Below are positions 44,898 through 53,744 of a stretch of 64,000 bases of DNA, one piece after another. The DNA lies in assembly GCA_002428985.1 (NCBI GenBank), contig DIYL01000054.1, positions 62,001-126,000 on the forward strand, read 5' to 3'. The notes below the pieces were generated by a model that was not told the origin of the DNA, made no database searches, and saw nothing but the letters and a program-made list of their open reading frames with translations. Within the stretch, counting starts at the first letter, position 1. Each line of letters begins with the position of its first letter. Made by a program: the position numbers and the translations under genes. The stretch is from Anaerolineales bacterium UBA6055. GTDB taxonomy: Bacteria; Chloroflexota; Anaerolineae; Aggregatilineales; Phototrophicaceae.

Positions 44898-47060
44898 ATG
44901 ACTGAGCCGATTCAAACGCATTATCGTACCTGTAATCTGTGTGAAGCGATGTGTGGCATTAAGATTGAACATCGTGGTAATGAGATACTTTCGATCAAGG
45001 GCGACGAAGATGATCCTTTTAGTAAAGGTCATATTTGCCCTAAAGCTACAGCATTGCAGGATATCTATGAAGACCCTGACCGCCTCAAATATCCAGTTCG
45101 TCGAACAGTGGATGGGTGGGAAGAAATCTCATGGGATGATGCGTTTGATGAGGTTGTTGAGAATCTGACGGCAATACAGGCAAAATATGGACGGGATGCG
45201 GTCGGCATTTATCAAGGTAATCCAAATGTGCATAATCTTGGTACGATGTTGTTTTCGCCACCATTTGTGCGGACTTTGCGGACGAAAAATCGTTTCTCGG
45301 CGACTTCGTCTGACCAACTCCCACATCATTTTGCTGCGTTTTTTATGTTTGGTCATCAGCTTCTACTACCTGTTCCTGATGTAGACCGCACTGACTTTTT
45401 TCTAATACTTGGTGCGAACCCAATTGCATCCAATGGTAGTATTATGACAGCAGGTGGAATCGGTAATCGCCTCAAAGACTTGCAACGGCGTGGTGGTAAA
45501 TTTGTCGTAATTGACCCGCGCTATACTGAAACAGCAAAACGCGCTGATGCGCATCATTTCATCAAACCCGGCACAGATGCGCTATTATTATTAGCGATGA
45601 TATGTACCGTATTCGAAGAAGACCTCGTTGACCTTGGACGTTTGGAGCCCTTCTTAACACAATTAGACACTTTGCAAGATGCAGTTAAAGACTTTTCTCC
45701 AGAATCAGTTGCGAGTGTTACAGGTATATCTGCTGAGACGATTCGTGAGCTAACGCGCGAGTTTACAAATGCAAAAACGGCTGTGGCATATGGGCGTATT
45801 GGACTCTCTACCCAAGCCTATGGCGGTGTTTGTAATTGGCTTATCAATTCCTTGAATATCCTCACAGGTAATTTTGATGAAGCGGGCGGTGCAATGTTTA
45901 CACGTCCTGCTTTTGACCTTGTTGGGATTACATCATTAACCGGACAAGTTGGCAACTATGATCGCTGGCGTAGTCGCGTCCGAGATTTACCAGCGTTTGG
46001 CGGTGAATTACCGTCGTCGGTTATGGCAGAAGAGATGCTGACAGAAGGCGATGGACAAATCAAAGCGATAGTCACTGTTGCGGGTAATCCGGTGCTATCT
46101 GCATCGAATGGTGAACAACTTGATCAAGCATTTGAGAGCCTTGATTTTATGGTATCGATTGATATCTACATCAATGAGACAACACGTCATGCGAACATAA
46201 TTTTGCCTCCAACGACTGGACTCGAAACGGAGCATTATGATCTTGTATTCCACTATCTAGCGATCAGAAATACTGCAAAATATAGCCCTGCGCTCTTCGA
46301 TAAAGACGATAATCAACGGCATGATTACGAAATTTTATCAGAATTACGTGCACGGATGGATGCAAAAAATCCAAGACCGACACGCGGTAAAGATTGGTTT
46401 AAACGCCTGAGTCCACGCAAATTTGTCGATATGATGTTACGGACCGGGCCATATGGGGCGTGGTTGTATCCTCCGGTTGAAGGTCAGGGGATTAACATTC
46501 ATACCTTGGATAATAATCCACACGGTGTTGATCTGGGTGCGCTGGTTCCGATGTTACCTGATCGTTTGGTGACAGATGATCGCAAAATTCACCTCGCACC
46601 AGACATACTGGTTAAAGATTTAGACCGAGTTCGTGATGACTTGTTGGAAAAGTCTTCTGCGCAAGCCGATGGTTATGACTTACATTTGATTGGTCGTCGT
46701 CACCTCAGAAGCAACAACTCATGGATGCACAATAGCAGACGTCTTGTCCGTGGAAAGAATCGTTGTACTGTCATGATGCATCCTGATGATGCTGAACAAC
46801 GTCAGATTGACAGCGGGGATATGGTCACTGTCAAATCCCGTGTAGGTGAAGTGTACGTAGAAGCTGAAGTGACAGATCAAATCATGTCCGGTGTTGTGAG
46901 TATTCCGCATGGTTGGGGACATCATCGTGAGGGTATTCAGATGGAGGTTGCATCCGAATACGCTGGTGTGAGTGTAAATGACTTAACTGACGACCAACGC
47001 ATAGATCAACTCACAGGAAATGCGGCGTTTAATGGTGTGCCTGTTCTTATTTTCAAATAA
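44898..47060 (+). CDS. Molybdopterin-dependent oxidoreductase, DMSO reductase family
   Basis: A 720-residue catalytic subunit. CNLCEAMCGIKIEH and GHICPKATAL bind an N-terminal 4Fe-4S cluster through Cys12, 15, 19 and 47. LGANPIASNGS and VVIDPRYTETAKRAD bind the cofactor, as does the C-terminal SRVGEVYVEAEVTDQI region. Where formate dehydrogenases have Cys or Sec, the stretch reads FSATSSDQLPHHF, so a Ser or Asp probably ligates the metal. No signal peptide and no partner iron-sulfur or membrane subunit gene is present. It follows the mannosidase by 15 bases, though it may still have a role outside glycan use. A MobA gene lies 4 kb downstream. Confidence 0.85.
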   Translation: MTEPIQTHYRTCNLCEAMCGIKIEHRGNEILSIKGDEDDPFSKGHICPKATALQDIYEDPDRLKYPVRRTVDGWEEISWDDAFDEVVENLTAIQAKYGRDAVGIYQGNPNVHNLGTMLFSPPFVRTLRTKNRFSATSSDQLPHHFAAFFMFGHQLLLPVPDVDRTDFFLILGANPIASNGSIMTAGGIGNRLKDLQRRGGKFVVIDPRYTETAKRADAHHFIKPGTDALLLLAMICTVFEEDLVDLGRLEPFLTQLDTLQDAVKDFSPESVASVTGISAETIRELTREFTNAKTAVAYGRIGLSTQAYGGVCNWLINSLNILTGNFDEAGGAMFTRPAFDLVGITSLTGQVGNYDRWRSRVRDLPAFGGELPSSVMAEEMLTEGDGQIKAIVTVAGNPVLSASNGEQLDQAFESLDFMVSIDIYINETTRHANIILPPTTGLETEHYDLVFHYLAIRNTAKYSPALFDKDDNQRHDYEILSELRARMDAKNPRPTRGKDWFKRLSPRKFVDMMLRTGPYGAWLYPPVEGQGINIHTLDNNPHGVDLGALVPMLPDRLVTDDRKIHLAPDILVKDLDRVRDDLLEKSSAQADGYDLHLIGRRHLRSNNSWMHNSRRLVRGKNRCTVMMHPDDAEQRQIDSGDMVTVKSRVGEVYVEAEVTDQIMSGVVSIPHGWGHHREGIQMEVASEYAGVSVNDLTDDQRIDQLTGNAAFNGVPVLIFK

Positions 47061-47090
47061 TAATATCGGGTAATGCTCACCCCAAATCAA

Positions 47091-47119
47091 TAGACACACT
47101 CTCACGATTCAACTATAAT
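47091..47119 (+). promoter_or_regulatory. Sigma-70-type promoter for the glycosyltransferase gene
   Basis: TAGACA (47091-47096) and TATAAT (47114-47119) with 17-base spacing, following the molybdopterin gene stop by 30 bases. It would start a transcript about 80 bases before the membrane glycosyltransferase. Confidence 0.65.
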
Positions 47120-47205
47120 GGCTTGAATCTGTAATTTGGTTCTTATACATAATCACTATAAGATTATATTGCGACCGCTATAGAGTGGCTTGTGAGAGGT
47201 ACTAT

Positions 47206-48735
47206 TTGATAAAGCGATTCACAGAGCATTTCACCACAAATTGGCTTGTTATTATCCCCATATTGTTGCTATTAGTTGTTGTGACAGGTCCTGAACTGGA
47301 TGCTGTGTTAGCGCAGACTGATGAAAGCCATTCCTATCGCCATGTTGGCATATTTGATGAGCGCAACTCTGTTATTGAAATTATAGAAAGTGTCGCGACC
47401 ACGAGTGAACAGCACGTCCCGTTATATTATATGATGCTGGGTGGCTGGGTGAATGTCACAGGTAATTCGCTTTTTGCTATGCGTATGTTGAGCTTGCTTG
47501 GCGGCTTACTAGTGATTGCTGTTGGGTATCGGCTTGCATCAGAAATTGTCTCACGTCGAATTGGTTTGTGGTTTGCCGTTGTGTTTACGACAACTGCATT
47601 TTTTGTCCACTATAACCATGAAATACGAATGTATACATTTATATTGCTCTTTACGCTGTGCGTATATTGGTTTTACTGGCGTGTTGTATCATTAAAAACA
47701 GTCTCATGGATCAATTGGTTTGGTCTCTACGCAAGCACAGTTGCTCTTATCTATACACATGTTTTTGGAATTGTTGCTCTGGTGGCAGTTGGTATATATC
47801 ACGTTTTGACCTTTTCTCGACGACGGACAAGATGGTGGTCGGTTGTTGGTGTCATGATCTTGGCAGGCTTGACATTTGTGCCATGGTTACCCATCTTGAT
47901 TGAGGGTATCACGACGCGTAAATCTATCTCCGATAATGATTTGTCATTTCTAGAACTAGGGCAGGTAATCCTTGAAATTTATACTCACGATTTCTATGCT
48001 TTTGCTATTCTATATGTTATGGGATTGGTCGCTTTACTGATACCAGTACAAAATCAAAGAGCACATCGTTTCGGGGCTATCCTCGGGATTATGCCCTTGG
48101 TGTTGCTGATGGCATTAGACGAAGTGACAACACTGGTTGTCGAAGATCGGATGCGTTATACGCTGATATTGCTACCCTCATTTGTTTTACTGTCTTCTGT
48201 TGGTCTCGATGTGATATTCCGCAAATTCAAGCTGATCTTTCCGATTATCCTCATTGCATGGTTTGTTATGGGGCTGAATTATGGCAAAACAGAGCAACTA
48301 TTGATCTATGCTAATAAAGCGGATCCACATTATGAGGCATACCCACCGATCCATCAAATGATGCAATATTTGGATATGACACATGATATGCCAGAATCAG
48401 AGACATTGTTCACGATTACACCAACCCGAAACTTTAAATCGGGGGTCGTTGAGTATTATTCCTACATGCTAGACCGTCCTTATCTTCACATAGCAGGGGA
48501 TTTGATAAAGACCGGCACAAATAAATATGACGTAGCGAAAGTACCTGATCGCGTCGACTTTGAGTCGATGGATGCGTTTTGGCTTGGTTACAATGTGACG
48601 GTTGATCCTACTCCAATATGGGCATATCAGAACGTACTATTAACTCATCATCAGTCATGTGGTGTGCATGTATCTGAGGGACAGATGGTACTTGAATATT
48701 TTGTACATAACAATTTGACTTGCGAAGCTGAGTAG
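47206..48735 (+). CDS. GT39-type membrane glycosyltransferase (ArnT/PMT-like), 1
   Basis: A 509-residue polytopic membrane protein with about eight to ten hydrophobic segments after an extracytoplasmic N-terminal loop. TDESHSYRHVGIFDERNS has the Asp-Glu motif of the GT39/GT-C family, which binds the polyprenyl-phosphate sugar donor. EQHVPLYYMMLGGW and FVHYNHEIRMYTFILL are further conserved blocks. Members transfer mannose or related sugars to protein or lipid at the outer face. The start is uncertain: TTG 47206 has AGAGG six bases upstream, while GTG 47185 is also possible. The acceptor is not known. Confidence 0.8.
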   Translation: MIKRFTEHFTTNWLVIIPILLLLVVVTGPELDAVLAQTDESHSYRHVGIFDERNSVIEIIESVATTSEQHVPLYYMMLGGWVNVTGNSLFAMRMLSLLGGLLVIAVGYRLASEIVSRRIGLWFAVVFTTTAFFVHYNHEIRMYTFILLFTLCVYWFYWRVVSLKTVSWINWFGLYASTVALIYTHVFGIVALVAVGIYHVLTFSRRRTRWWSVVGVMILAGLTFVPWLPILIEGITTRKSISDNDLSFLELGQVILEIYTHDFYAFAILYVMGLVALLIPVQNQRAHRFGAILGIMPLVLLMALDEVTTLVVEDRMRYTLILLPSFVLLSSVGLDVIFRKFKLIFPIILIAWFVMGLNYGKTEQLLIYANKADPHYEAYPPIHQMMQYLDMTHDMPESETLFTITPTRNFKSGVVEYYSYMLDRPYLHIAGDLIKTGTNKYDVAKVPDRVDFESMDAFWLGYNVTVDPTPIWAYQNVLLTHHQSCGVHVSEGQMVLEYFVHNNLTCEAE

Positions 48736-48794
48736 TGTGATTATATCATGGTGAAATTGTTGTTTATTAAACTTATAAAAAGACTGGAAATACT

Positions 48795-49205
48795 ATGGCT
48801 TCATTGATTCCTGATTCACATAAAGACTTATTAGAACGTCCAATTATTGCCTCGTTTGCAACATTAATGCCCGATGGACATCCACAAGTTACGCCTGTTT
48901 GGTGTAGTTATGATGGAACACATGTTGTTGTGAACGCCTCTGCTAATCGCCAAAAACATCGCAATGTTGTTGAACGTCCTCAAGTAACTTTGATGATGTT
49001 TGACCCACTGAATCAGTTTCGTTACATGGAAGTGCGCGGTGTTGTCGAAGAAATCACAACAGAAGGTGGCGAAGAGTCCATGAATACATTGGCATTGGCG
49101 TATACAGGTAAACCAAAACGCTATGGTATCGAAGCTCCTCCGCGTGAAGTCGATGAACGCATTTTGTATAAAATCAAACCGATTAAAGTCAATACGGCTA
49201 ACTAG
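48795..49205 (+). CDS. PPOX-class (pyridoxamine-phosphate-oxidase-like) flavin/F420-dependent protein
   Basis: A 136-residue single split-barrel domain. LERPIIASFATLMPDGHPQVTPVWCSYDG is the classic opening of the family, and ASANRQKHRNVVERPQVTL the flavin- or F420-contacting segment. RYMEVRGVVEEITTEGG follows. Such small members reduce substrates with F420H2 or bind FMN or haem. The chain stops 8 bases into the overlap with the convergent glycosyltransferase gene. Together with the LLM and F420-reductase-like genes it hints at F420 use by this organism. Confidence 0.83.
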   Translation: MASLIPDSHKDLLERPIIASFATLMPDGHPQVTPVWCSYDGTHVVVNASANRQKHRNVVERPQVTLMMFDPLNQFRYMEVRGVVEEITTEGGEESMNTLALAYTGKPKRYGIEAPPREVDERILYKIKPIKVNTAN

Positions 49206-50769
49206 CTGGACAAAGCGTGTCGAATTGTTCGTTTTGGATATATTGCTCTAAAACAGAGCGCGTACCGTAATCAATAGTCTGGCAAAGTGTGTAGGTATTA
49301 TCTATCTGTTTCACAAATTCACGGATGTGATACATATCGCGTATGGGGTAGGTAAGCCAGATAGAGGAATAGTCTTGAACGGTCGTCCATAGCCCATCCA
49401 AATCAAATGGATCACGTGCGATACGCCCACTGTACAAATTTGTGTATGGAATCTCTGTGTTCGAGAGATAGTAATCCTCAATAGACATTTTGCCTTGTTT
49501 ACTATCGCGCGTCATACCATAGTGGAATACAACCGGCACTAAGATACTATCGTCAGGTTGGGTTACTTGGTTGACCAATGGTACAAGTTCATGCAACTCT
49601 ACAAAATAATCCTGAGGGACATACGTTTGTGTTTCATCTAGGAATTCTTTTGTGGTTTGGAAGTTTGTCCCAATCGTAATCCATGCGACAAAAAAAACTG
49701 GGATGATTGGTAATAGTATGCGCCAACGGTGCAACAGGGTAAATCCAAACCCTGCGAAAATGCTAAATGGAATCGAGAATACGAGCACATATCGCATCCA
49801 TTCCACAAATTCAAGGTATTCATTCATTACCCCAATTGTGATCCCCATCGCGATAACAAAAAATAGCGCATAATGACTTCCCTTATAATTGAGCAAAACC
49901 GCCAGCAAACTTAACCCCATAATGCCGAAGAATAATAGGGTTTCGCCATTACCCCAATATAATGTGACCAATGTAGCGACTTCACCATTTGTGAACACGG
50001 TGACTTCACCTGTTTGGGCCTCGCTGGCAATATCCAGCGCACCATGAATGACTGTTGGTACCCATGGCAAAAAGAGTATCCCAGCGATAATCATGCTAGC
50101 AGATATTTGTAACCAGCTTTTGTTTTTACGGACAAACAGTAGATGATAGATACCAATTGGGATTAATGCGAACATCGCTGAATAGTGACTATAAATCGAA
50201 CCAAGGGCAGCGAGTGATAGTATTGCAAGATGGCTTATTTTAAGGGGTTGTGTGCTGTGTGATAAACGATAGTACAACAATAACGCCGTACTAATACAAA
50301 CCATCAATAAGGTATATTGGCGCATGTCGTGGGTATAGAAGATATAGATTACGGATGTCGCCATAATGAGTAAGGCGTAGAGTGCAACAAGTTGTCCTCC
50401 GATATCTTTAGCTAATCGGAACACAATTGCCATCGTCAACATACCCAGTAATACAGATAAGAATCGTAATGTAAAGACATTATACGAAGTAATCTGCCCC
50501 CATATATTCGCAATCCAGAAGTATAGCGGGGGATGTTGGGTGCTGACTTCTTGTAAGGACTCAATTGTCTCAATTAAGGTTAGTCCGTCCTCATCAAGCG
50601 CACCGATATGTCCTAATGTTGTATGCTCGTCACGTCGAATGGTGTCTTGCGAAATACCCTGCACACCCAAAAAATAACCGATAAGCAAAATAATGACAGC
50701 TATCCATTGTGTCAATGACGGGTTTATTTGTGCAGGTGAAAAAGCCATACGCATTAAATTCTGCTCCAT
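49198..50769 (-). CDS. GT39-type membrane glycosyltransferase, 2
   Basis: A 523-residue polytopic membrane protein, related to the gene at 47206 along its length. The catalytic loop reads TIRRDEHTTLGHIGALDEDG, and VSTQHPPLYFWIANIWGQIT matches the partner's HVPLYYMMLGGW. About ten hydrophobic segments follow, then a soluble C-terminal part of about 120 residues with two cysteines near the end (TLCQTIDYG and FDTLCPAS), shared with the paralogue. It probably uses a polyprenyl-linked sugar at the outer membrane face. It converges on the PPOX gene. Confidence 0.8.
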   Translation of the reverse strand: MEQNLMRMAFSPAQINPSLTQWIAVIILLIGYFLGVQGISQDTIRRDEHTTLGHIGALDEDGLTLIETIESLQEVSTQHPPLYFWIANIWGQITSYNVFTLRFLSVLLGMLTMAIVFRLAKDIGGQLVALYALLIMATSVIYIFYTHDMRQYTLLMVCISTALLLYYRLSHSTQPLKISHLAILSLAALGSIYSHYSAMFALIPIGIYHLLFVRKNKSWLQISASMIIAGILFLPWVPTVIHGALDIASEAQTGEVTVFTNGEVATLVTLYWGNGETLLFFGIMGLSLLAVLLNYKGSHYALFFVIAMGITIGVMNEYLEFVEWMRYVLVFSIPFSIFAGFGFTLLHRWRILLPIIPVFFVAWITIGTNFQTTKEFLDETQTYVPQDYFVELHELVPLVNQVTQPDDSILVPVVFHYGMTRDSKQGKMSIEDYYLSNTEIPYTNLYSGRIARDPFDLDGLWTTVQDYSSIWLTYPIRDMYHIREFVKQIDNTYTLCQTIDYGTRSVLEQYIQNEQFDTLCPAS

Positions 50770-50810
50770 TAAACGTGCCGTTGTATATTCCCAATAAGGC
50801 GTACATAAAA

Positions 50811-50826
50811 CCTGATTATAATCAGG
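50811..50826. other. Perfect 16-bp palindrome in promoter region
   Basis: CCTGATTATAATCAGG is self-complementary and contains TATAAT. It lies 42 bases upstream of the minus-strand glycosyltransferase start and may be an operator overlapping its promoter. Confidence 0.45.
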
Positions 50827-50883
50827 AGGTGGTTGTTATAACACAGTCTTTAGCTTGGATGTAGGATAGATTGTAGAACACAA

Positions 50884-51486
50884 TCATGTTGATTGTTTAT
50901 TTGCGGAGTCGAAATCGGCAGGTGTATTAAGATTGGTAAATGACAGCCTATGTGGATCTATGGCTTGCCAGAGCGATTCATCAACATAAACAACTGACTC
51001 TAATGACTCAAGAACTTCTTTAAGTTTATATTGACCTGCTTCAATCGCTTGGTTGATTCTGGCTAAACTACTCTTATGATAGATTGCTAGCACACCTTGT
51101 GGATAACCTGCGACTGTTGGAACAATAACTTGATAAATATCTGATTTTGCTTGATTGATCAGAAGGTGTAACAGCTCGGTTTTTACAAACGGCATATCAC
51201 ATGCGATAACTAATACATGATCTGTTTTGCTGTGAGATAGTGCAGACATAATCCCGCTAATTGCCCCATGTCCAACGTGAATGTCTGCGATCATTCTATA
51301 ATCAAGGTGCGCATAGCTATCTGGCGTATTGGTCACGATGAGAATTTCTGCTGGATTAAGAGCCTCAGCTGTTGTCAGTACATGTTGAATGAGTGATTTG
51401 CCATGTAAGGTCAATAAGGCTTTGTTTTGCCCCATGCGTGAGCTCTGTCCACCTGCGAGTATAGCAACTGACAGATTGATGGTCAC
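50884..51486 (-). CDS. mobA: Molybdenum cofactor guanylyltransferase
   Basis: A 200-residue nucleotidyltransferase that joins GMP to molybdopterin to form the bis-MGD precursor. SVAILAGGQSSRMGQNKALL is the GTP-binding loop, LIVTNTPDSY and HVLVIACDMPFVKTELL contain the Mg-binding Asp, and VPTVAGYPQGVLAIY the later strand. The family length is about 190-200. It overlaps the small gene upstream by 4 bases. It would supply the cofactor to the molybdopterin oxidoreductase at 44898, the only such enzyme seen here. Confidence 0.88.
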   Translation of the reverse strand: MTINLSVAILAGGQSSRMGQNKALLTLHGKSLIQHVLTTAEALNPAEILIVTNTPDSYAHLDYRMIADIHVGHGAISGIMSALSHSKTDHVLVIACDMPFVKTELLHLLINQAKSDIYQVIVPTVAGYPQGVLAIYHKSSLARINQAIEAGQYKLKEVLESLESVVYVDESLWQAIDPHRLSFTNLNTPADFDSANKQST

Positions 51487-51728
51487 GATTTTGCTTTTTC
51501 GGGTAAGCTATCAACCAATTCGATTAGTTGTTGCAACCGTTTGAGTTCAGGGTCTTTGCCTGTTTCTAGTGTAGCCACTTCGCGGAGTGCTTCTTGAGCA
51601 ATACGAATGAGTTGGTCAGATAGGGCGAGCCCATCAGGTGGGGTTGTATTGGGTTTGAGGTCTCTTATCATATCGAGTTGACTGATTTCATGGTTGATTG
51701 CTTTCAATCGGTTAACTCGTTTTGGCAT
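51483..51728 (-). CDS. Small hypothetical helical protein
   Basis: An 81-residue protein with no family I recognise. It is wholly helical by composition, with LKAINHEISQLDMIRDL, ALSDQLIRIAQEALREVATL and LKRLQQLIELVDSLPEK forming amphipathic, coiled-coil-like stretches. It overlaps mobA by 4 bases and so is co-translated. A tie to cofactor synthesis is suggested only by this position. Confidence 0.6.
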   Translation of the reverse strand: MPKRVNRLKAINHEISQLDMIRDLKPNTTPPDGLALSDQLIRIAQEALREVATLETGKDPELKRLQQLIELVDSLPEKAKS

Positions 51729-52049
51729 TGTGTATGCTCCAATCTATTCTAATTCACACTACTATCATACCGCTGCTTAGGTAATTTTACATTAAATAAC
51801 TACGATTTGTGCTTTAATTTCAAGCGATTAGAAAGCAAACCAAGAGAATATGGTGACTCGTTCTATGTTATACTAATCGCATATGATGAATCAAATTGCA
51901 GAAGTCTACTAACCTGAGTTTCTTGACTCAGGAAACCACATAACATGATCTATCGAGTTGCTAGACATTAACCCTAGCAATATCCCTTTAGTTTTCCTAA
52001 ATCATTATTCGATATTCAAAATTTCACAATCTTGTGGAAGGACTTTTTA
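51729..52049 (+). promoter_or_regulatory. Divergent intergenic region with a two-hairpin leader
   Basis: This 321-base gap has no convincing gene. TATACT at 51869-51874 is a possible -10 element for the GNAT genes. Two perfect hairpins follow: CCTGAGT-TTCTTG-ACTCAGG (51913-51932) and TTGCTAG-N9-CTAGCAA (51958-51980). AAGGA at 52038-52042 precedes the GNAT start. The hairpins could form a structured mRNA leader. Confidence 0.5.
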
Positions 52050-52610
52050 ATGTCATCTATATTTGAAAGCGATCGTATTCGTTTAACGTCGATAAAGGAC
52101 GATGATTTGTCACAACATGCAGATTGGTTGTCCGATTTTAGTTTGCAACGTTTAGTAAATCCTGGAATGAGTTTTCCTATAACAGCTGGTGATTTGCGCA
52201 ATCCGGAGGGCTGGTTTCAGTCTGATTTGAAGAATGACAAATCACAGATATTTGCAATACGTACATTACAGGATAATGTATTCATCGGTACATCAGCAAT
52301 TGTTGATTTAAATATGTGGGCACATCATGCGGAAATAGGTATCAATTTATCGAATCCAAAATATCGAGGCAAAGGGTATGGCGGAGAGGGTATGCTATTG
52401 ACGATGCGTTATGGATTTGAACAATTTCATCTCAACTGTATATATCTCAATGTGATGAGCTTTAACACCCGTGCGATACGATTGTATGAAAAGCTTGGTT
52501 TCCAACATGAAGTTCGTGAACGGGATGTGTTTTTCCATGATGGAAAATATTTTGATCAGCTTGTAATGGGTATTTTATCTTCGGAGTGGGAGGTGTTGCA
52601 TGGTAAATAA
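52050..52610 (+). CDS. GNAT family N-acetyltransferase (1)
   Basis: A 186-residue acetyltransferase of the RimJ/RimL-like type. SDRIRLTSIKDDDLSQHADW is the typical start, and IGINLSNPKYRGKGYGGEGMLL carries the acetyl-CoA loop (R/Q-x-x-G-x-G/A). NCIYLNVMSFNTRAIRLYEKLGFQHEVRERD is the C-terminal acceptor part. It transfers an acetyl group to a protein N-terminus, a sugar nucleotide or an antibiotic. I use ATG 52050 with GGAAGGA upstream. The second GNAT gene starts 11 bases before its stop. Confidence 0.85.
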   Translation: MSSIFESDRIRLTSIKDDDLSQHADWLSDFSLQRLVNPGMSFPITAGDLRNPEGWFQSDLKNDKSQIFAIRTLQDNVFIGTSAIVDLNMWAHHAEIGINLSNPKYRGKGYGGEGMLLTMRYGFEQFHLNCIYLNVMSFNTRAIRLYEKLGFQHEVRERDVFFHDGKYFDQLVMGILSSEWEVLHGK

Positions 52611-53151
52611 TGTAAAAGGTAACGAAGTTCTTTATGGGAAGAAGATATTTCTAGATGCGATTTCAAACGACCTGATTATGTCAATGAGTAATGATATGTT
52701 GCCCGTGGAAGTCATTGAACAATTTCATGATGGTACAGCACCATTACGACCGATGACTGCGTCAGAAATCATGCAATCTATCAAGAATACCGGAGAATTG
52801 GTTTTTGCAGTACGGTTGATTGATAATGATCGTTGTGTTGGTGTTGCTTCTTTGCATTCCGTTAGTTGGAAATCCCGCTATAGTGAGTTAACAGTCGGTG
52901 TATTTGATGAAACGAATTACTCAGTAGAATTGGTGAAAGATGTTATACAAACGATTCTACAGTTTGCTTATTGGGAAGCTAATCTTAATCGTGTTGGGAT
53001 TAATGTCTCCGAAGATCAAGTTATTCTAGTCGATGCACTGGAGCAAGTCGGGTTTGTATTTGAGGGACGCTTACGACAACATATCTTTCGAAACGGTAAC
53101 TATCTTGATCAACTGACATATAGCATTCTCCAACGTGAGTGGTCAGTGTAA
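52600..53151 (+). CDS. GNAT family N-acetyltransferase (2), degenerate acetyl-CoA loop
   Basis: A 183-residue relative of the preceding acetyltransferase. LIDNDRCVGVASLHSVSWKSRYSELTVGV-like region and LNRVGINVSEDQVILVDALEQVGFVFEGRLRQ show the fold. The acetyl-CoA loop is not of the R-G-x-G-x-A form: the segment reads VFDETNYSVELVKDVIQTIL. It may bind the cofactor weakly or serve as a partner subunit of the first. GGAGG at the expected distance supports ATG 52600, and the 11-base overlap indicates coupled translation. Confidence 0.75.
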   Translation: MVNNVKGNEVLYGKKIFLDAISNDLIMSMSNDMLPVEVIEQFHDGTAPLRPMTASEIMQSIKNTGELVFAVRLIDNDRCVGVASLHSVSWKSRYSELTVGVFDETNYSVELVKDVIQTILQFAYWEANLNRVGINVSEDQVILVDALEQVGFVFEGRLRQHIFRNGNYLDQLTYSILQREWSV

Positions 53152-53160
53152 TTCATTGTT

Positions 53161-53198
53161 GCATAATCGGTGCGATATTTTGGCTGCATCGATTATGC
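53161..53198 (+). terminator. Hairpin after the GNAT pair
   Basis: GCATAATCG at 53161-53169 is exactly complementary to CGATTATGC at 53190-53198, with an inner TGC/GCA pairing. It starts 10 bases after the GNAT stop. No T-run follows, so it may be a weak or bidirectional terminator. Confidence 0.5.
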
Positions 53199-53289
53199 TC
53201 CGTTACTGGAAACAAAACCATTAACCAGTCGTGTGTCAACTCAAAACGAATGAGGTAATTTGACCAACTTGTTAATTGGATTGCCTTCA

Positions 53290-53673
53290 CTAGTTGTCAA
53301 CCGGATAAGCAATTGTTGTAATTACACTATCAATCTTACTATCGCTGGCATACATACGAGAGTATTGCACCACGATCGGGACATCACTACGGATACGTAC
53401 ACCATACGGGACATCAAATGGAATTTCATATCCGCCGATTTGCTCAGGTTTATCAAGGCGCAAGTGTGGACAGCGTTTGGCTGGTACTGTAATTTCTACA
53501 TCTTCAACCGGATCACGATCTTCAAAATAGAAGTCGAGCTTGAGGTGTGCGTCGTCTGGTGTGACATTTAGAATACAAATGGCTTCATGATTCTTCATCA
53601 CAGTATCGTCATCAGCGGGTGCTGCGAGATAAGCATCGGGGATAAGCCATGTCAGTGCGCCATTGGTTGGCAT
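53290..53673 (-). CDS. Anabaena sensory rhodopsin transducer (ASRT) family protein
   Basis: A 127-residue cytoplasmic beta-sandwich protein. LTWLIPDAYLAAP, KNHEAICILNVTPDDAHLKLDFYFEDRDPV, TVPAKRCPHLRLDK and VPIVVQYSRM...ITTIAYP follow the ASRT sequence along its length (compare the HETVCILNAGDEDAHVEI and VPIVVQHTRL blocks). The start is ATG 53673 with AAGGAGG seven bases upstream. ASRT was described as partner of a cyanobacterial rhodopsin, but relatives without rhodopsin have been proposed, from domain and operon context, to bind sugars. No rhodopsin is here; the gene ends a rhamnose-type operon, which fits a sugar-sensing role. Confidence 0.85.
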   Translation of the reverse strand: MPTNGALTWLIPDAYLAAPADDDTVMKNHEAICILNVTPDDAHLKLDFYFEDRDPVEDVEITVPAKRCPHLRLDKPEQIGGYEIPFDVPYGVRIRSDVPIVVQYSRMYASDSKIDSVITTIAYPVDN

Positions 53674-53744
53674 AATAAAGCCTCCTTGTAAAAGCAATAA
53701 GTTATATCAATCTTTGCTGTAAATCTAAATTTTGAGCTGTCTAT

